From Diadema setosum (taxonomy: Eukaryota > Echinodermata > Echinoidea > Diadematoida > Diadematidae), in assembly GCF_964275005.1 (NCBI RefSeq), contig NC_092693.1, positions 29,152,173-29,216,172 of the forward strand: 64,000 nucleotides of DNA, read 5' to 3'. The notes beneath the pieces were generated by a model. That model searched no databases and was not told the origin of the DNA. It saw nothing but the letters and a program-made list of their open reading frames with translations. Of the stretch, positions 1 to 11,998 are shown one piece after another (the first letter of the stretch is position 1; every line of letters starts with the position of its first letter). The position numbers were made by a program, and so were the translations under genes.

Positions 1-2781
1 TTGACTGAAACTCAGTTTTGTGTTATAGGGATTACTGAATCCTGGCTGTTTGACCATGAATCACTTGCATCTATTTATAACATTAGTGGTTATACTTTTA
101 TTGGAAGAGGTAGAGACACACGTCATGGTGGAGGTGTTGGTATTTATGTAAATGAAGTCTTTAAATATAAGACTAGAAATGATTTATGTGTTTTCACTGA
201 TGCTCTTGAGTCTATTTTCATAGAATTGTATTTCCAACATAAACATGTCATTATTGGTGTTATTTACAGACCCCCTGGTAGTCATTCTCTTTTAAATTTC
301 ACAAGTCTGTTGGAACCAGTACTTTTTAAAATTGCAAATGAGAAGAAAGAGTGTTACCTCATGGGTGATTATAATATAGATTTACTCTCTTTAGATTCAA
401 ATATGGATACCTCCAGTGTACTTCAACTCTTTAATGCATACAGTTATACTCCTCTCATTTCAAAAGCAACCCGTGTAACTAGTCAGTCATCAACTTTAAT
501 AGATAATATATTTGTCAATGATATTGATGTTGTACATGCCTCTGGGGTAATCACCCATGATGTAAGCGACCATATGCCTATATTTGGATTGACTTCTTTG
601 ATAATGCCGGAAAGAATGCATGTTAATAAAAATATACGGATAATTAATGATGAAAATATTTATTCTTTTTGTATGGAATTACAACAGGTAGATTGGAGTG
701 ATATTTTGAACTCTGATTCCTGTGATGCAAATGGTTTATATGATACATTTTTTGAAAAATTTGTAAAAATATACAATTTTCATTTTCCTTGTAAAAATAT
801 TAAATTTTTAAAGAAAAGGAATGATCGACCATGGTTTAATAAAGATTTGAAAAGATTATGTGCAAAAAAGAATTGTCTCTTTAGAAAATTTGTCAAAAAC
901 CCTACCCCATATCGTGAAAAAGTATATAAGGAATGTCGTAATAATGTTAATAATGTATTACGGAAGGCAAAAAGAAGTTATTACGAAACTAAATTTTCTT
1001 CTGTGAAAGAAAATTTGAAGGGTACTTGGAAAGTGATTAATGATATATTGAAGAGGAATATTAAGGATGATAAAATAAGTTCATTTGAAGTAAATGGAAA
1101 TATAATTGATGATTCTTGTCAAATAGCTGAAAATTTTAATGAATACTTTGTTTCAATTGGACAAAATTTAGCAAACAATATGCCTCATGTTAATCATAAT
1201 CCAAGTGAATTTTTACACGGAGACTTTGTAAGTTCCATGTTTTTTAGTGCTGTAACACCTGCCGAAATTATCACTATTACTTTAAATTTAAAAGATGGTA
1301 AAAGTCCTGGATTTGATGAAGTCGATGCTAAAGTTTTGAAACATTGTATTCATTATATTGCACCCCCCTTGTGTCACATTTTTAATATTTCACTTCAGTA
1401 TGGTGTTTTTCCTGAAAAATTAAAAATCGCTAAAGTACTCCCTATATATAAAAATGGAGATAAGTCTCAATGTTCAAATTATAGGCCAATATCAGTTCTT
1501 CCTGCATTTTCAAAGATATTTGAGAGATTGGTATATAATAGAATGATGTCTTTTATTGAAAGAAATGATATTCTTTATGATAAACAGTTTGGTTTTCGTT
1601 CTGGATATTCAACTTATATGGCTATATTTGAGTTTATAAATAAAATTAGTAATACTTTTGAAAATGGCGATATCGCACTTGGCATTTTTTTAGATTTATC
1701 AAAAGCTTTCGATAGCTTAGACCATACTATTCTCCTTCAAAAACTTCACTTTTATGGATTCAGAGGTTCAGTTTTGAGATGGTTTCATAGTTACTTAAGG
1801 AATAGGAAACAATTTGTTTATATCAATAACTCATATTCTTCAATGCTTGATATTTCTATTGGTGTTCCCCAAGGCTCTATCTTGGGACCCCTTTTATTTT
1901 TGTTATACATTAATGATGTGCAATATGCTAGTCAACAAATATGTCCTATAGTATTTGCTGATGACACAAATCTGTTTTTGTCGGGAAAAAATATGAATGA
2001 TATATCACATACATTGACTTCTGAACTTCCTAAGGTTAGTTTGTGGTTTATTACCAATAGATTATTGATTGATATCAAGAAAACAAATTATATTATTTTC
2101 ACAAAACAAAAAAGAAAAATTGATTCTAATGTGCTTAGAATATATATAAATGATATGCAAATACATCAGGTGCAACAGACAAAGTTTTTAGGAGTGGTCA
2201 TTGATAACACTTTGTCTTGGTCTGCTCATGTAAATTACATTGTTTGTCGAGTTTCTCAAATTATAGGTGTTTTCAGTAAACTGAAACATTTTGTTTCTTT
2301 AAGAATTCTTACAAATCTTTATAATACTATGATATTACCATATTTTACATACTGTAACTTGATATGGGGCACCTGTGCCAATTTTTTTTCAGATAAATTA
2401 GTGGTTTTACAGAAAAGAGTCATTCGTATTATTACTTACTCCCATCCAAGAACTCCAAGTGCACCTTTATTTCAAAAGCTTAACATACTCACGCTTGAAC
2501 AACTTTATAAATTGCAAACTGGATCTTTTATGTATATGTTCTATCATGATCTTTTACCACCTGTATTTAATCAAATCTTTTTGTATAATGCATCATTTCA
2601 TAATTATGATACTAGATTCTCTCAAAATATTCATTTACCGTTATTGAAATGTGCTGTCTCTCGTAAAACTATAAAATACACTGGACCCAAATTGTGGAAT
2701 GAAATGCCTTTAGAAATACGACAATCACCTACCTTAAAGTCTTTTAAACGTAGATATAGGGATTATTTATTAAAAGCCTGA
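1..2781 (+). CDS. LINE ORF2: endonuclease-reverse transcriptase (5' cut by window edge)
   Basis: The reading frame is open from base 1 to a stop at 2781 (926 codons). The N-terminal part is an exonuclease-endonuclease-phosphatase nuclease: ESWL at residues 13-16, GDYN at 122-125 and SDH at 189-191 are its metal and catalytic motifs. The central part is a non-LTR reverse transcriptase: YRPISVLP, FLDLSKAFD at 563-571, GVPQGSILGPLLF from 621 and the catalytic FADD at 652-655. The layout (EN upstream of RT, no RNase H, no restriction-like endonuclease) fits the CR1/L2/Rex/jockey group. It would nick target DNA and copy the element's RNA by target-primed reverse transcription. There is no visible frameshift or internal stop, so the copy looks young. 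The usual endonuclease start lies upstream of the window, so the true start is not seen. Clade assignment is by motif style only. Confidence 0.93.
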   Translation: MTETQFCVIGITESWLFDHESLASIYNISGYTFIGRGRDTRHGGGVGIYVNEVFKYKTRNDLCVFTDALESIFIELYFQHKHVIIGVIYRPPGSHSLLNFTSLLEPVLFKIANEKKECYLMGDYNIDLLSLDSNMDTSSVLQLFNAYSYTPLISKATRVTSQSSTLIDNIFVNDIDVVHASGVITHDVSDHMPIFGLTSLIMPERMHVNKNIRIINDENIYSFCMELQQVDWSDILNSDSCDANGLYDTFFEKFVKIYNFHFPCKNIKFLKKRNDRPWFNKDLKRLCAKKNCLFRKFVKNPTPYREKVYKECRNNVNNVLRKAKRSYYETKFSSVKENLKGTWKVINDILKRNIKDDKISSFEVNGNIIDDSCQIAENFNEYFVSIGQNLANNMPHVNHNPSEFLHGDFVSSMFFSAVTPAEIITITLNLKDGKSPGFDEVDAKVLKHCIHYIAPPLCHIFNISLQYGVFPEKLKIAKVLPIYKNGDKSQCSNYRPISVLPAFSKIFERLVYNRMMSFIERNDILYDKQFGFRSGYSTYMAIFEFINKISNTFENGDIALGIFLDLSKAFDSLDHTILLQKLHFYGFRGSVLRWFHSYLRNRKQFVYINNSYSSMLDISIGVPQGSILGPLLFLLYINDVQYASQQICPIVFADDTNLFLSGKNMNDISHTLTSELPKVSLWFITNRLLIDIKKTNYIIFTKQKRKIDSNVLRIYINDMQIHQVQQTKFLGVVIDNTLSWSAHVNYIVCRVSQIIGVFSKLKHFVSLRILTNLYNTMILPYFTYCNLIWGTCANFFSDKLVVLQKRVIRIITYSHPRTPSAPLFQKLNILTLEQLYKLQTGSFMYMFYHDLLPPVFNQIFLYNASFHNYDTRFSQNIHLPLLKCAVSRKTIKYTGPKLWNEMPLEIRQSPTLKSFKRRYRDYLLKA

Positions 2782-3247
2782 TAAACGTATAGAATGAATA
2801 ATTCAAGTGGTAGGTTTGGCAGTGTGTGTGGGATGCTCGTTCTTTGATGATGATGTTTTATGCAATATATATATATGTAGTTTTACTTTATATTATTGGA
2901 AATAAATGTTTCAATCTCATTCTGATGAGCTCCCCATCACTGCTAGCCATCCACTTGAAATTATTACACTCTACATTGTCTTTTTGAATTTTGTACTTGT
3001 TTATTGTTATTTGTATATTGTGATAACTGATAACTTTGTTTGATTGGGAGAGCTACCTCGAAAGGCCAATGGCCTATGTAGCCTCCTCCACACTCATTAC
3101 TTTGTTATTTTTATGTTTTTTTTTTATGTAATAATGTGCATTTTTTATACATTTTATATTTCCTATGTGTCTCATGTTTGTCATTTGTCAACATGTGATT
3201 CTTTTATTGAGATGTGGAAATAAAATGAACTGAACTGAACTGAACTG
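2782..3247 (+). other. LINE 3' UTR and (TGAAC)n tail
   Basis: This is AT-rich non-coding sequence after the ORF2 stop, ending in tandem TGAAC units. No other gene is visible in it. Confidence 0.7.
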
Positions 3248-4158
3248 AATTCCGATATCACGCATTACAGAGCCTTTTCTCGGCCACAACGATGCTTACC
3301 GTCTTCGGTAACTGAGGAGCGGGTGAGTCTTGTTGTCATAGTATCCGTAGAATTCAGAGAAAAAAAGAAATATAGGCGATCTTCGGGGAATTTTGTCATT
3401 TTATGTGAGCTCTTCACGTGCGTAGGTGAAGGGTTGTAATCAAAGACCGGAGGGTCTGCACGGAGCTCTTGTGTTGTAATTACAGGGGGTGTGTGGAGGA
3501 GCGCGCATTGAGGGCATATTTGTGCGCGTGATCATCATTTTGGCTTCTAACAACGCGTCTGATTGGATGGAATAACAATTAGATGGGAGGGACCCAAGAT
3601 AATCATAGAGGAGTGTAAGGGGACTTAATCATACCTTAATTACGTCCTCAGAATACCGATTCTGCCCATGATTAAGGGTCTATTAACTTCTCGACTTGAT
3701 TACAAAGTTAATCACATACTTAATTACGACCTCAGAATACCACCCCAGGGCCCGGGCAGCTTGCAGTGAAGTAAAAATAAACTTTATAGATTTCTAGCTG
3801 ACAATCGATTCAAATCATTAATGCAAAAATATATATTCATCATCATGCTACGGACTTTGACACAGTAAAGTAGTAGTAGATTTAGAATAAATAACCCTGT
3901 ATTCGGCAGGGTGCATATTTCTGGCAGGGGCACTTTCATTCATCAAAAGTAAAACAGCTAATGAACATCTTGACCGACAAGTATGTCTAATTCCGCGAAA
4001 AACTTCTCATTTATAATAATGACATTTGCTGGGTCAGTTTTTCGCTTCTTTAGACAGACACCATGGCATTGATACATACGCTATTGCAACGGTTTCAACC
4101 GTTCTGGTTGAACGCAACTTTGACCCAGTTCCCCCCGCATAAAAATGGTTATTTTTCC
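3248..4158. other. Unassigned intergenic sequence
   Basis: I see no convincing gene. A 33-base stretch (TTAATTACGTCCTCAG core) recurs in direct orientation at about 3630 and 3712. An acceptor-like and donor-like pair at 3266-3323 encloses a short open frame, but it does not join in phase to the first recognised RBFA exon. Confidence 0.4.
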
Positions 4159-5441
4159 AGCTAAATCCATACTGTTTGATTGAATTAAGGTTTCTTGATA
4201 AAGTGGCCGTACCAATTTACTCTCATCTGGAAACTTTAAATGAAAATACCATTTTACTACTGAGAGTACAGTACTAAATATTATACGAATAATTTATGAG
4301 TTGTGAGTGCATAGGGCACGAATACCGCACGAGGCGCGAGATAAGCCACTGGTCTATTCAACAAGGCGCGTAGCGCCGCGTTGAATAGACCAGTGGCGAA
4401 TCTCGCGCCGAGTGCGGTATTACGTGCCCCAATGCACGAACAAAATCATAAATTATTCGTTTTATACAACACCTTGTCCACAATCACAGTACTAAATTAG
4501 TGACCGCCAACTCAGGAAGGCCCAAAAATAAATGTAACAATTAGGCCGAGAATTGTAAACCACCCTGTGTACTGCTTTCAAACACTCGTCATGATTCGAC
4601 CACAACAGTCACAGTAATCACAAACTCCGCAGGGTCTATACCCATTCTACGCTAACGTTAGATCGACTTAGGCCTGACTGTTAGGCCGATCTGAGATGTC
4701 GGTAGGTCTAGACTTTGTCTATTTCCGAAAAGGATAGTTGTATAAAAACACAGAAAAATAATCAAATTACGGTTTCTCAACTTGAAATGAAGTCTTGATT
4801 TTGGGATCACTGTGGTCCACGTAGCAGATCAGAGTCAAAGTCCATCACAGCAATAGGTATAAGGCAAGCAGCTGCGCGTACTCCGCGGCGCCTGGTCTGT
4901 GAGACTTACCGGCAGCGCAGCGCAGCCGGCCAGCACGTACAATGTAGATTGCTGGCGCTTTGCTGCTGTGAGCCACAGAACTCTGTGAGCGGCCGGCCAT
5001 GCATTAGTAGCCCCCCGCGAAGCCGTGCTATGACCTTCGAGCCGTGCAATAGGCCCATGCCAGGGGCCTATTGTATGGCTGTCACTCTCAATGAGTTTGA
5101 TAGGTATTTTCTATTGAATGTCATGTGACATGTTCTTGGCCAATCACAATTCGACATCATTCTGAGGTGTTGTATAAACTGTAATATTGTATTGTCATTA
5201 TCAATCCTTTCAGTTCAGTTATTGCATAATGTTGTATGTGTATACTAAACTAAATAAGCTAAGCAAGCTAAATCCATACTGTTTGATCGAATTAAGGTTT
5301 TTTGATAAAGTAGCTGTACCAATTTATTCTCATCTGGAAACCTTAAATGAAAATACCATTTTGCTACTTTATGTGCAATAACATTATATTGTCACTATCA
5401 AATTAATCATTTCAGTTCAGTTATTGCATAATGTTGTATAC
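4159..5441. repeat. Composite repeat: direct repeats flanking a long palindrome
   Basis: A block at 4159-4262 (AATCCATACTGTTTGAT onward) is repeated at 5267-5369. A flanking segment ending ATTGCATAATGTTGTAT occurs at 5186-5236 and again at 5382-5441. Between the outer copies lies a GC-rich hairpin. The arrangement suggests nested insertions of the same repeat family. No coding frame of note is present. Confidence 0.6.
4283..4466. mobile_element. Foldback (palindromic) MITE
   Basis: The left half (ACGAATAATTTATGA, then GCACGAATACCGCACGAGGCGCGAGAT) is complementary to the right half, with arms meeting at GGTCTATTCAAC / GTTGAATAGACC and a short GGCGCGTAGCGCC loop. It is nearly one perfect 184-base hairpin. 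No ORF is present, as expected for a non-autonomous foldback element. Confidence 0.8.
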
Positions 5442-5935
5442 CTCTGGTGAATCTTTCTACTAGAATTAAACGTCCAAATATGACTTGATAAAGGAATAAA
5501 TAAAAAGATACCCAGTACTTTCATTCCAAGCTAGCAGAGATCAATCATTTGTACTGTTCTGTGAGCTAGACCAAAATCTCCCTCAAATTTTGAGATCACA
5601 AAGACTATACAATGTATTTACATAAGATATGTTGCAAGATGGACAATAATCCTAGAATCCTTGTTGGGTATTGACAACAGGTCTATGTATATTGGTCATT
5701 TCATGAAATGAAAACATTACCTGTCTAGGTACAATTTGTATACCTGTAGCAGCTGCTCACCAGATTTACATTTTACAATCTCAAACAAATAATAGCACAA
5801 CTCATAGTGCCATGCGAGCATATACAACAACTATAGATTTGAATAACTGTGGAGGTTTAATATTAAAACTTTCTTCTAGCTTATGTATTTGTGCATGTGT
5901 ACCAATGGGTTTGTATGTTTGTTTCATGCCTACAG

Positions 5936-6462
5936 GAAGAAATTCTACTTTGACCCCATGAATACAGGACAACTGGGCAAGATAGTGAGTATTAATTTCC
6001 TGCATCGTGAACTGGGCCAACTGTTAGGAAGTATGTTTGTTGGGGCCTCATTGGACAGAGTAGAAGTACATGTATGTTGGCTGGGTTTCATTGCACAGAG
6101 TAGAAGTATGTTTAAGAAGTATGTTTGCTGGGTTTCATTGGCTGTTAAAAATGTCATATTTCCCACACATACATCATGAAAAGTAAATTGTATCTAGTGA
6201 AGACAAACTCATTTATCACTGAAATATGTGGGAGCCTAGTGGCAGTTGGTAGTCCAATTATTCAGAAGCCGGTGGTAATGTAATAATGAAAAATATAAAA
6301 TTTGTATTACAGTCATGCTAATAAAGAAATAGGTGAAGTACTTGACATTTGACAGATGTATTGCCACCCTGTTTCAATCATGTCAACCTACTCTTGTATG
6401 GTATTGTTTCCTTATTTCCCATGTACCGTTAACCTATCTTTACAAATCAGATACAACCTTCC

Positions 6463-6522
<60 letters not shown>

Positions 6523-9500
6523 CTTATTACACCTGCAAACATAGGCCATATGTCAAACCATCCACTACTGTATCCTGTTATTGTCTGTTTGGCAGTCTTC
6601 CAACACCCAGCTGTCCAAGAGAAATAATGGGAGACTGCAGCAGCAAGACAGCATCAGGCTGAGAGTGTACAACACCATCCTCTACCAGCACATTGTGGAT
6701 CTGGTCAACACGGACTACATCTGCAAAGAATTGGAAGAGCTTCAAGTTCCCATTCTCTCTGTGAGTTAGCTCTTGAATCTACTGTCCTACTCAAAACATT
6801 ATGTCCTTATATGTTGAACAATGCATATCTTCTTGGAATTCTCAGGTTTCCCCCTGCCCTTGTCTTTCTGTTTGACAGAATGTGAATGCATAATGGAAGA
6901 TTTTCAATTCTTAAAGGCATAATTTACCATTTGCAGATGAAACAAAAACCCAGCATTAGTGCTTTAAAATAGTTCTATACTGTGAGTTAGGGATAGAAAC
7001 AACCACGATGTTAAGTGTTGTTAAATACACAAAATGTGAACAATAGTTATAAAAAAATGTTTCCAGACTAAACCATCTACAGATACGGTTTATTGAGAAA
7101 AACACTGATATCCCCTCATATTTTAGGCTTTATTGCAAACATTTTATATGGTAGGATGTTTTGTGATACAACAGACCTACAAATATGCATCAAATGTGAT
7201 ATCTTGAACATTTTCCAAATCAGTGCTCCCAAAGATAAACAGGACCTTTAAGAAATTGGAAACTGTGAATGTAAATGTGTATCTTTATTATTGTAGAGCC
7301 AAGTCTGCTCAGTTTAAATGATGGGCAGGATTGAGGAAAGATCATGCTCCAGATACAAGGGAACCTTGTTATAACGAGGACCTAAAAACCAAAGGCAGTT
7401 ACCTTGATATACGTATCAGATTTCTCACTATATCAGGGTACAATAACAAGAAATATAAAGAGCTGGGACCTTTATTTTTCTTATGTTTCTTTATGATGGC
7501 TTCAGTGTGTCTTACTGTGAATGTAAAGGCGGTGTTTTCTTACATGGTAAATGTCAATATCAGTTCATAACAAAACCATATCACTGTATACATTTGTTTT
7601 GTCTTTGTTTTTAAATGGCATGAAGGCTGCTGTTTTTAAATTGTAAATGTGTAGTGAAATCAAATGAATGAAAATATATTTAATGAATGTTTAAAGGGAT
7701 CGTATATTTTTGGTTGAGACCTAATTTCATGTTTCTAACTTTTTTTTTGGTGTGATAATGAGAAACCTCTTATGAAATATGAAAGGGCATGTAAATCTAT
7801 GAGGAATTCAACGTTTATTTGATGAAAATTGGTTTTGAAATGGCTGAGACATCCAAAAAAGAGCGATTCTAATAAAGTGTGGGACCCACACTTTATTACG
7901 ATCGCTTTGTTATTTTTCTTTGTTTTTGGATGTTTCAGTCATTCCAAATCCGATTTGTATCAAATAAACTTTGAATTCCTCTTAAAATGGTATGCTGTGT
8001 ACTTTATCATAAGTGCTTTCTTGGTATCTTGCAAAAAGTTCAAAGCCCAATTCTCATCTCCACCAATACTGTACCATCCCTTTAATATACATTGAAAGTA
8101 ACAAGCATGTGGTAGAGAAAGCTGTGTGTAGGCACCATCACTATTTGATGGACTTCTAGACCACATTGTACGTGCAGTGAAGTGAAATGAATGAATGAAA
8201 GAATGAAATACTTTCAGCGAATGTTCCAATCACTTGCACTGAACTGAAGCATAATGATAAGAACAATCTTTATTGCACTATCCCTGTTAGACTGACAAAC
8301 AACACATTAAATTATCGAAGCATGTGAAAGACATCCACTCAATATCTCATTTGGTAGGTGCGGATGGCTGGAGACATGAGTGTGGCCAGAGTTTACTGGC
8401 AGGCATCCGGGAATGCAGAGAGCGATGACAAAGTACAGCAGATGTTGGACAGATATGTGGGACAAATCAGGCAAGTCAGCGCGCACTCTCACACTCGTGC
8501 ATTTGACCGGTATACCAACAATTCAAATTTATGGGCGTTTCTTCTGTCTTGGGGTCCATTTCATGAAAGTCTTATGCAAGACTTATCATTCATAAGACAT
8601 GCTTATGAGAGACTTTATGAAATGGATTTTACTTTGAAAGTCTGTCATAGATACATGTATATGAGCGACTTTGGCCATTCTGAGATTTATGTTAAGACTT
8701 TTATGTGATGACTTCATGAAACGGACCCCGAGGTAGTAACGAGCTGTTCTATTATCCTGTATCTTGAAAACACTTTGTAATACTTGGAATCTACTTTGCA
8801 TACGTAAGTTGTTGCTACATCAGGCAAACCTTGGGCAGTCTGTCAAATTGTCAAGAAGAACCATTTTTAGAAAGGCATGCATAAAATTTGAACATGTTAT
8901 GAAACTGGTCTATTCTCCCAATAGCAGGTATACACTGTAAATGCTGCCTCAATAAGGTTATTGACATCAATGAAGAGCAATCTGAAGACTTACTGTAAAA
9001 CATGATATATTAGCGGCATGAAATTTTCAGAAATTGGAGCCCATGGTTTTTTTTTGAGAAATGAAATTCTCACAAAGTGCCATAGGCATTCCATGCATAT
9101 CACATAGGCAAGAACTTTACAGTACCCAGTCCTATATAGTAGGAAAAGAAATCCATTGTTGTTTTTTCTGTATTCATTGTAGTAAATGTCATCTTGATGA
9201 AGAGGCTTGTACAGTTTAGGAGATCAAATAAAGTTGAAGGTCCAGTTTAACCTTTGGGAGCAGTGATTCCAAAAATATTCAAAATATCACATTTGATGCA
9301 TATGTGTAGGTCTTTTGTATCACAAAACACCCATATAACATTTTCACAATAAAACCTAAAATATAAGGATATATCAAGGTTTTCCTCAATAAACCGTAAC
9401 TGTAGACGGTTTAGTCTGGAACCCTTTTTATTCTGACTATTGTTCACATTTTGTGTATTTAACAACACTTAACATCAATTATACGGATTCCAATTTTTAC

Positions 9501-10475
9501 AGTGGTTGTTTCTATCCCTCACTCACATTTTGAACTATTTTAAAGCACTCATGCTGGGTTTTTGTTTCATCTGCGAATGGTAAATTATGCCTTTAAACTA
9601 TTTATTTGCATTTATGGATAAACACTGGCTGTTCCATCCAGCATCATTGCTGCTATATGAATCAAGTTTTTCTGCAGAATGAATGTAACAGTGATATGAC
9701 TGTTTCTGCGAGGATTGCTGCACATTTGAAAAAGTCACCCTGAGAAATAACACAGAATGGTATTTCATTAGTGAAAGAAAACAAATCCTTTTACTTTTTA
9801 CTCAGTATTATGCTTCTGATTTTTTTTCTTTTTCTGTACCATAGACATGCTCTCATTTCACTTCGAGTATTCGGGAATGTTCCACGTGTGTGCTTCCTCC
9901 AAGACAAGGCAGCTGCCAGCATCGCAGAGATCGACCGCCTCCTGGCAACCGCAGACCTTGGACCAGGTGACGATGAGAACACATCAAATGACACCGAACC
10001 CCCGATTTCGATGTGGAATGATCCACACGGTGAATCAGCAGCACAAGGTGAGCTCGGAATAGACCATTTTGAAAGGGGTGGTCAGAGCAAGCCTACGCGC
10101 GAGGAGTCCCAGATTGCATACAGGGGACCGAATTACTTCGCAGTGGACCATGCAGATGCACTGGCTCAGATATCGAGAGGGAGAAAGAGAGATGAGAAAA
10201 TGCATGTGCCAGAGGGCTTCTCTCCGATAACGACGGACTCCGTGGAACAATTCAAGAAGTTCCAGAAGAGGAAGAAGGCGAGGAGGAGGGGTGAGGAGGA
10301 CCAGTCTGTGTACAGGGGGGAGCTGGATGAGAGGGGATGGAGCGACAGTGAAGAACTCTTAGCACATGAAGATGGTGATGAGAATCCTGGCGATGCCATC
10401 GGTGAGATTGATTTTGACGAGGACAGAGCGGGGTATCATCAGCTTGACGGCGACAGTGAAACATCGCGCAGATGA
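5936..10475 (+). CDS. RBFA: Mitochondrial ribosome-binding factor A (RBFA), 3' four exons
   Basis: RBFA binds the small mitoribosomal subunit and helps 12S rRNA maturation. Exons: 5936-5984, 6596-6760, 8358-8470, 9845-10475; all junctions keep frame (958 bases, 318 residues plus stop). Exon 1 shown reads KKFYFDPMNTGQLGKI, matching the KKxWYES region recalled for the human protein. Exon 2 carries the first helix of the RbfA/KH-like fold (RLRVYNTILYQHIVDL), exon 3 the strand ARVYWQASG, and exon 4 the signature RVCFLQDK...IAEIDRLLATADLGP. A long acidic and charged tail follows, as in animal RBFA. The exon 3 donor is GC (CAG|GCAAGT), a recognised GC-AG intron. The first exon, with start codon and mitochondrial targeting peptide, was not found. 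RBFA is convergent with CENPT, with stops 1.5 kb apart. Confidence 0.9.
6033..6150 (+). repeat. Imperfect short tandem repeat in RBFA intron
   Basis: About three diverged units of roughly 40-45 bases share GGGTTTCATTG and CAGAGTAGAAGTA. They lie just after the donor of the 5936-5984 exon. Confidence 0.6.
6467..6521. repeat. (CA)n microsatellite
   Basis: About 27 uninterrupted CA dinucleotides lie in the RBFA intron, 75 bases upstream of the exon starting at 6596. Confidence 0.97.
6911..7251 (+). mobile_element. T2/Kolobok-like MITE, family B copy 1
   Basis: It is flanked by TTAA on both sides (6911-6914, 7248-7251), with ends AGGCATAATTTACC and GGTCCT-type. Two further copies lie at 9236 (inverted) and 62510. 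The TTAAAGG terminus with a TTAA target duplication is the hallmark of T2/Kolobok-type elements. No transposase is present. Confidence 0.75.
7691..8085. mobile_element. T2/Kolobok-like foldback MITE, family A copy 1
   Basis: TTAA lies at 7691-7694 and 8082-8085. Termini are AGGGATCGTA and TACCATCCCT, and the two halves are largely complementary around a central AAAGTGTGGGACCCACACTTT. Copies 2 and 3 are at 47359 and 50698. ORFs within it are by-products of the repeat. Confidence 0.8.
8551..8729. mobile_element. Foldback element (GGGGTCC...GGACCCC)
   Basis: The left end GGGGTCCATTTCATGAAAGT pairs with the right end ACTTCATGAAACGGACCCC. It lies 80 bases after the GC donor of the RBFA exon at 8358-8470. 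Similar TTTCAT-ended foldbacks occur at 24026, 25444 and 37439. Confidence 0.65.
8990..9124. mobile_element. MITE with TTACTGTAAA termini
   Basis: It starts TTACTGTAAAACATG and ends CTTTACAGTA, an inverted pair. Internal GCGGCATGAAATTTTC matches the element at 42087-42291 and a fragment at 10968-11060. It is non-coding. Confidence 0.55.
9236..9596 (-). mobile_element. T2/Kolobok-like MITE, family B copy 2 (inverted)
   Basis: This is the reverse complement of the 6911-7251 element. It ends ATTATGCCT|TTAA at 9593-9596, and the other flank is TTGA rather than TTAA. It lies in the last RBFA intron. Confidence 0.75.
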
Positions 10476-11998
10476 GTTTTTACACGCTGAGATGGCTTGA
10501 GCGCATTGAAAGGACTGTAATACTTTATCAGTATTTGGTACATCTACAACATGAACAGATAGTTCAACAGTAATTGTTTCTTTTCAGTAATTTATTTTAT
10601 TTACCAAATGGTTATACAATGTATTTACAACATGAATTGACTGTTTATTGCATTTCAGTGCCGTCAAGTACTTCAGTACATAAAGGAACTTCTGACTAAA
10701 CATGTCATTATCACGTTTACTCAAGTCTATGTAACTTAAGATTGCTTCATGTATATTATGGTAAGCTGATGCTCTGTAGGTGTAACTGTGATAAACAAAG
10801 ATAAAAATCACTTCACAAAATAACTTTCCCATAGATAATATTCCAACCTCATTAGCCTGAAAGGGGAAAAAAATGTGGTTGAAATGGCACGCTATTTCAT
10901 GCATTTTTTAATTTATTCATTATGTTTCAAAGCATGTGTATTGCATGTTATAATGCACAAGATATGCTGTAAAGCAAGATATTTTCGCGGCATGCAATTT
11001 TTGTGAATTGGAGCCCACGGCCTTTTTCAGCGACATAACATTTTCACGAATGGTCACTGGCACTCAATGCATACAGTGCACTTCTGTTATAACGAACATG
11101 GTTATACCGAAATCAGGTGCCAAATTCACCATCTATACAGCTTTACATACATTATTGTTCAGTTATAATGAACAAAAGAAAATTGAAATTTGCAAAATGA
11201 AAATGCATGTGAACATTCCTTGTTTTACAGTACACCTTGACTGATAACAGCCCCCCACCTCCTTTAGCAAACTGATAAATGTATGCTATCATGACTATAT
11301 TACAAAGAGTATGATTAGCATATACCATTGGACTACTTTGTGAGCAAGAATTTAGAGGTGCAATGAATTGACTTTTTTTTCTTTCTTTTTTTTGCTGGCA
11401 ACATTTGGTATACAGAGAAATCAGTAAGCACCAGATACCTTATTCACTCACATCAGAAATCAAATAAACACACCCTCGTTCATAAAGAAAAAATGCTATG
11501 AATGTGTATGAATCAAATTTCTTAATTATTCCCAAATGTCAGTTCCATGTACATTGGAGTCATGTCAGCCTGTTGCCTGTTACTGTATTTTCAATTTATT
11601 TGAACATTCATTGAAAACATTCAGAATATGGCAACACCCCTACTGATGTAATACATTGCATATCCATTTTCTGTAATCAAAGTGTTAAATGGCTTGACTG
11701 CCATTGAATAATAATAATGATTGATCTTGTCATTAAGCACACATACACTCATATTTATCCACAGTCAGTTTATGAGTACAATGTATACTGTGTACATCAT
11801 GGGACAAAAATGTAACCATGGACATACAGGTACATACGCACACAACTGCTAACGAAAGTTGAACCCGGAGACAGAATTCAGATTTCTCATCCGTAAATGT
11901 TCTTGGGCCAATAAGCTCATGACAACACATCATCATATTATGTGTTGATCTATGACATGAGTCCACAATTCAGTCTTTGTATCATCCATGACACTGCT
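10476..11998. other. Space between convergent RBFA and CENPT stops (3' UTRs plus repeat fragments)
   Basis: No further gene is seen. It should contain both 3' UTRs. A TTTATT at 11595-11600 is a possible minus-strand AATAAA for CENPT. MITE fragments resembling the TTACTGTAAA family (from 10968) and the Tigger-like family (from 11074) are present. Confidence 0.45.

Larger units (their letters stand above)
1..3247 (+). mobile_element. Non-LTR retrotransposon (CR1/L2-like LINE), 3' portion
   Basis: ORF2 is followed by a 466-base 3' UTR that ends not in poly(A) but in a short pentamer repeat, TGAAC about four times (3225-3247), straight after AAATAAAA. A microsatellite-like 3' end of this kind is typical of the CR1/L2 group. 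Sequence character changes at about 3250. The 5' UTR, any ORF1 and the ORF2 start are outside the window. Confidence 0.85.

Noticed and set aside
3266..3323. Acceptor-exon-donor lookalike that could be the RBFA first exon
   Set aside because: The open frame ends in the wrong phase for the 5936 exon, and an ATG there runs into a stop after seven codons.
7829..8095. 88-codon plus-strand ORF
   Set aside because: It lies inside the family A MITE and recurs, in altered form, in the other copies; a repeat artefact.
10166..10464. Overlapping minus-strand ORFs across the last RBFA exon
   Set aside because: Shadows of the charged RBFA C-terminal coding sequence in other frames.
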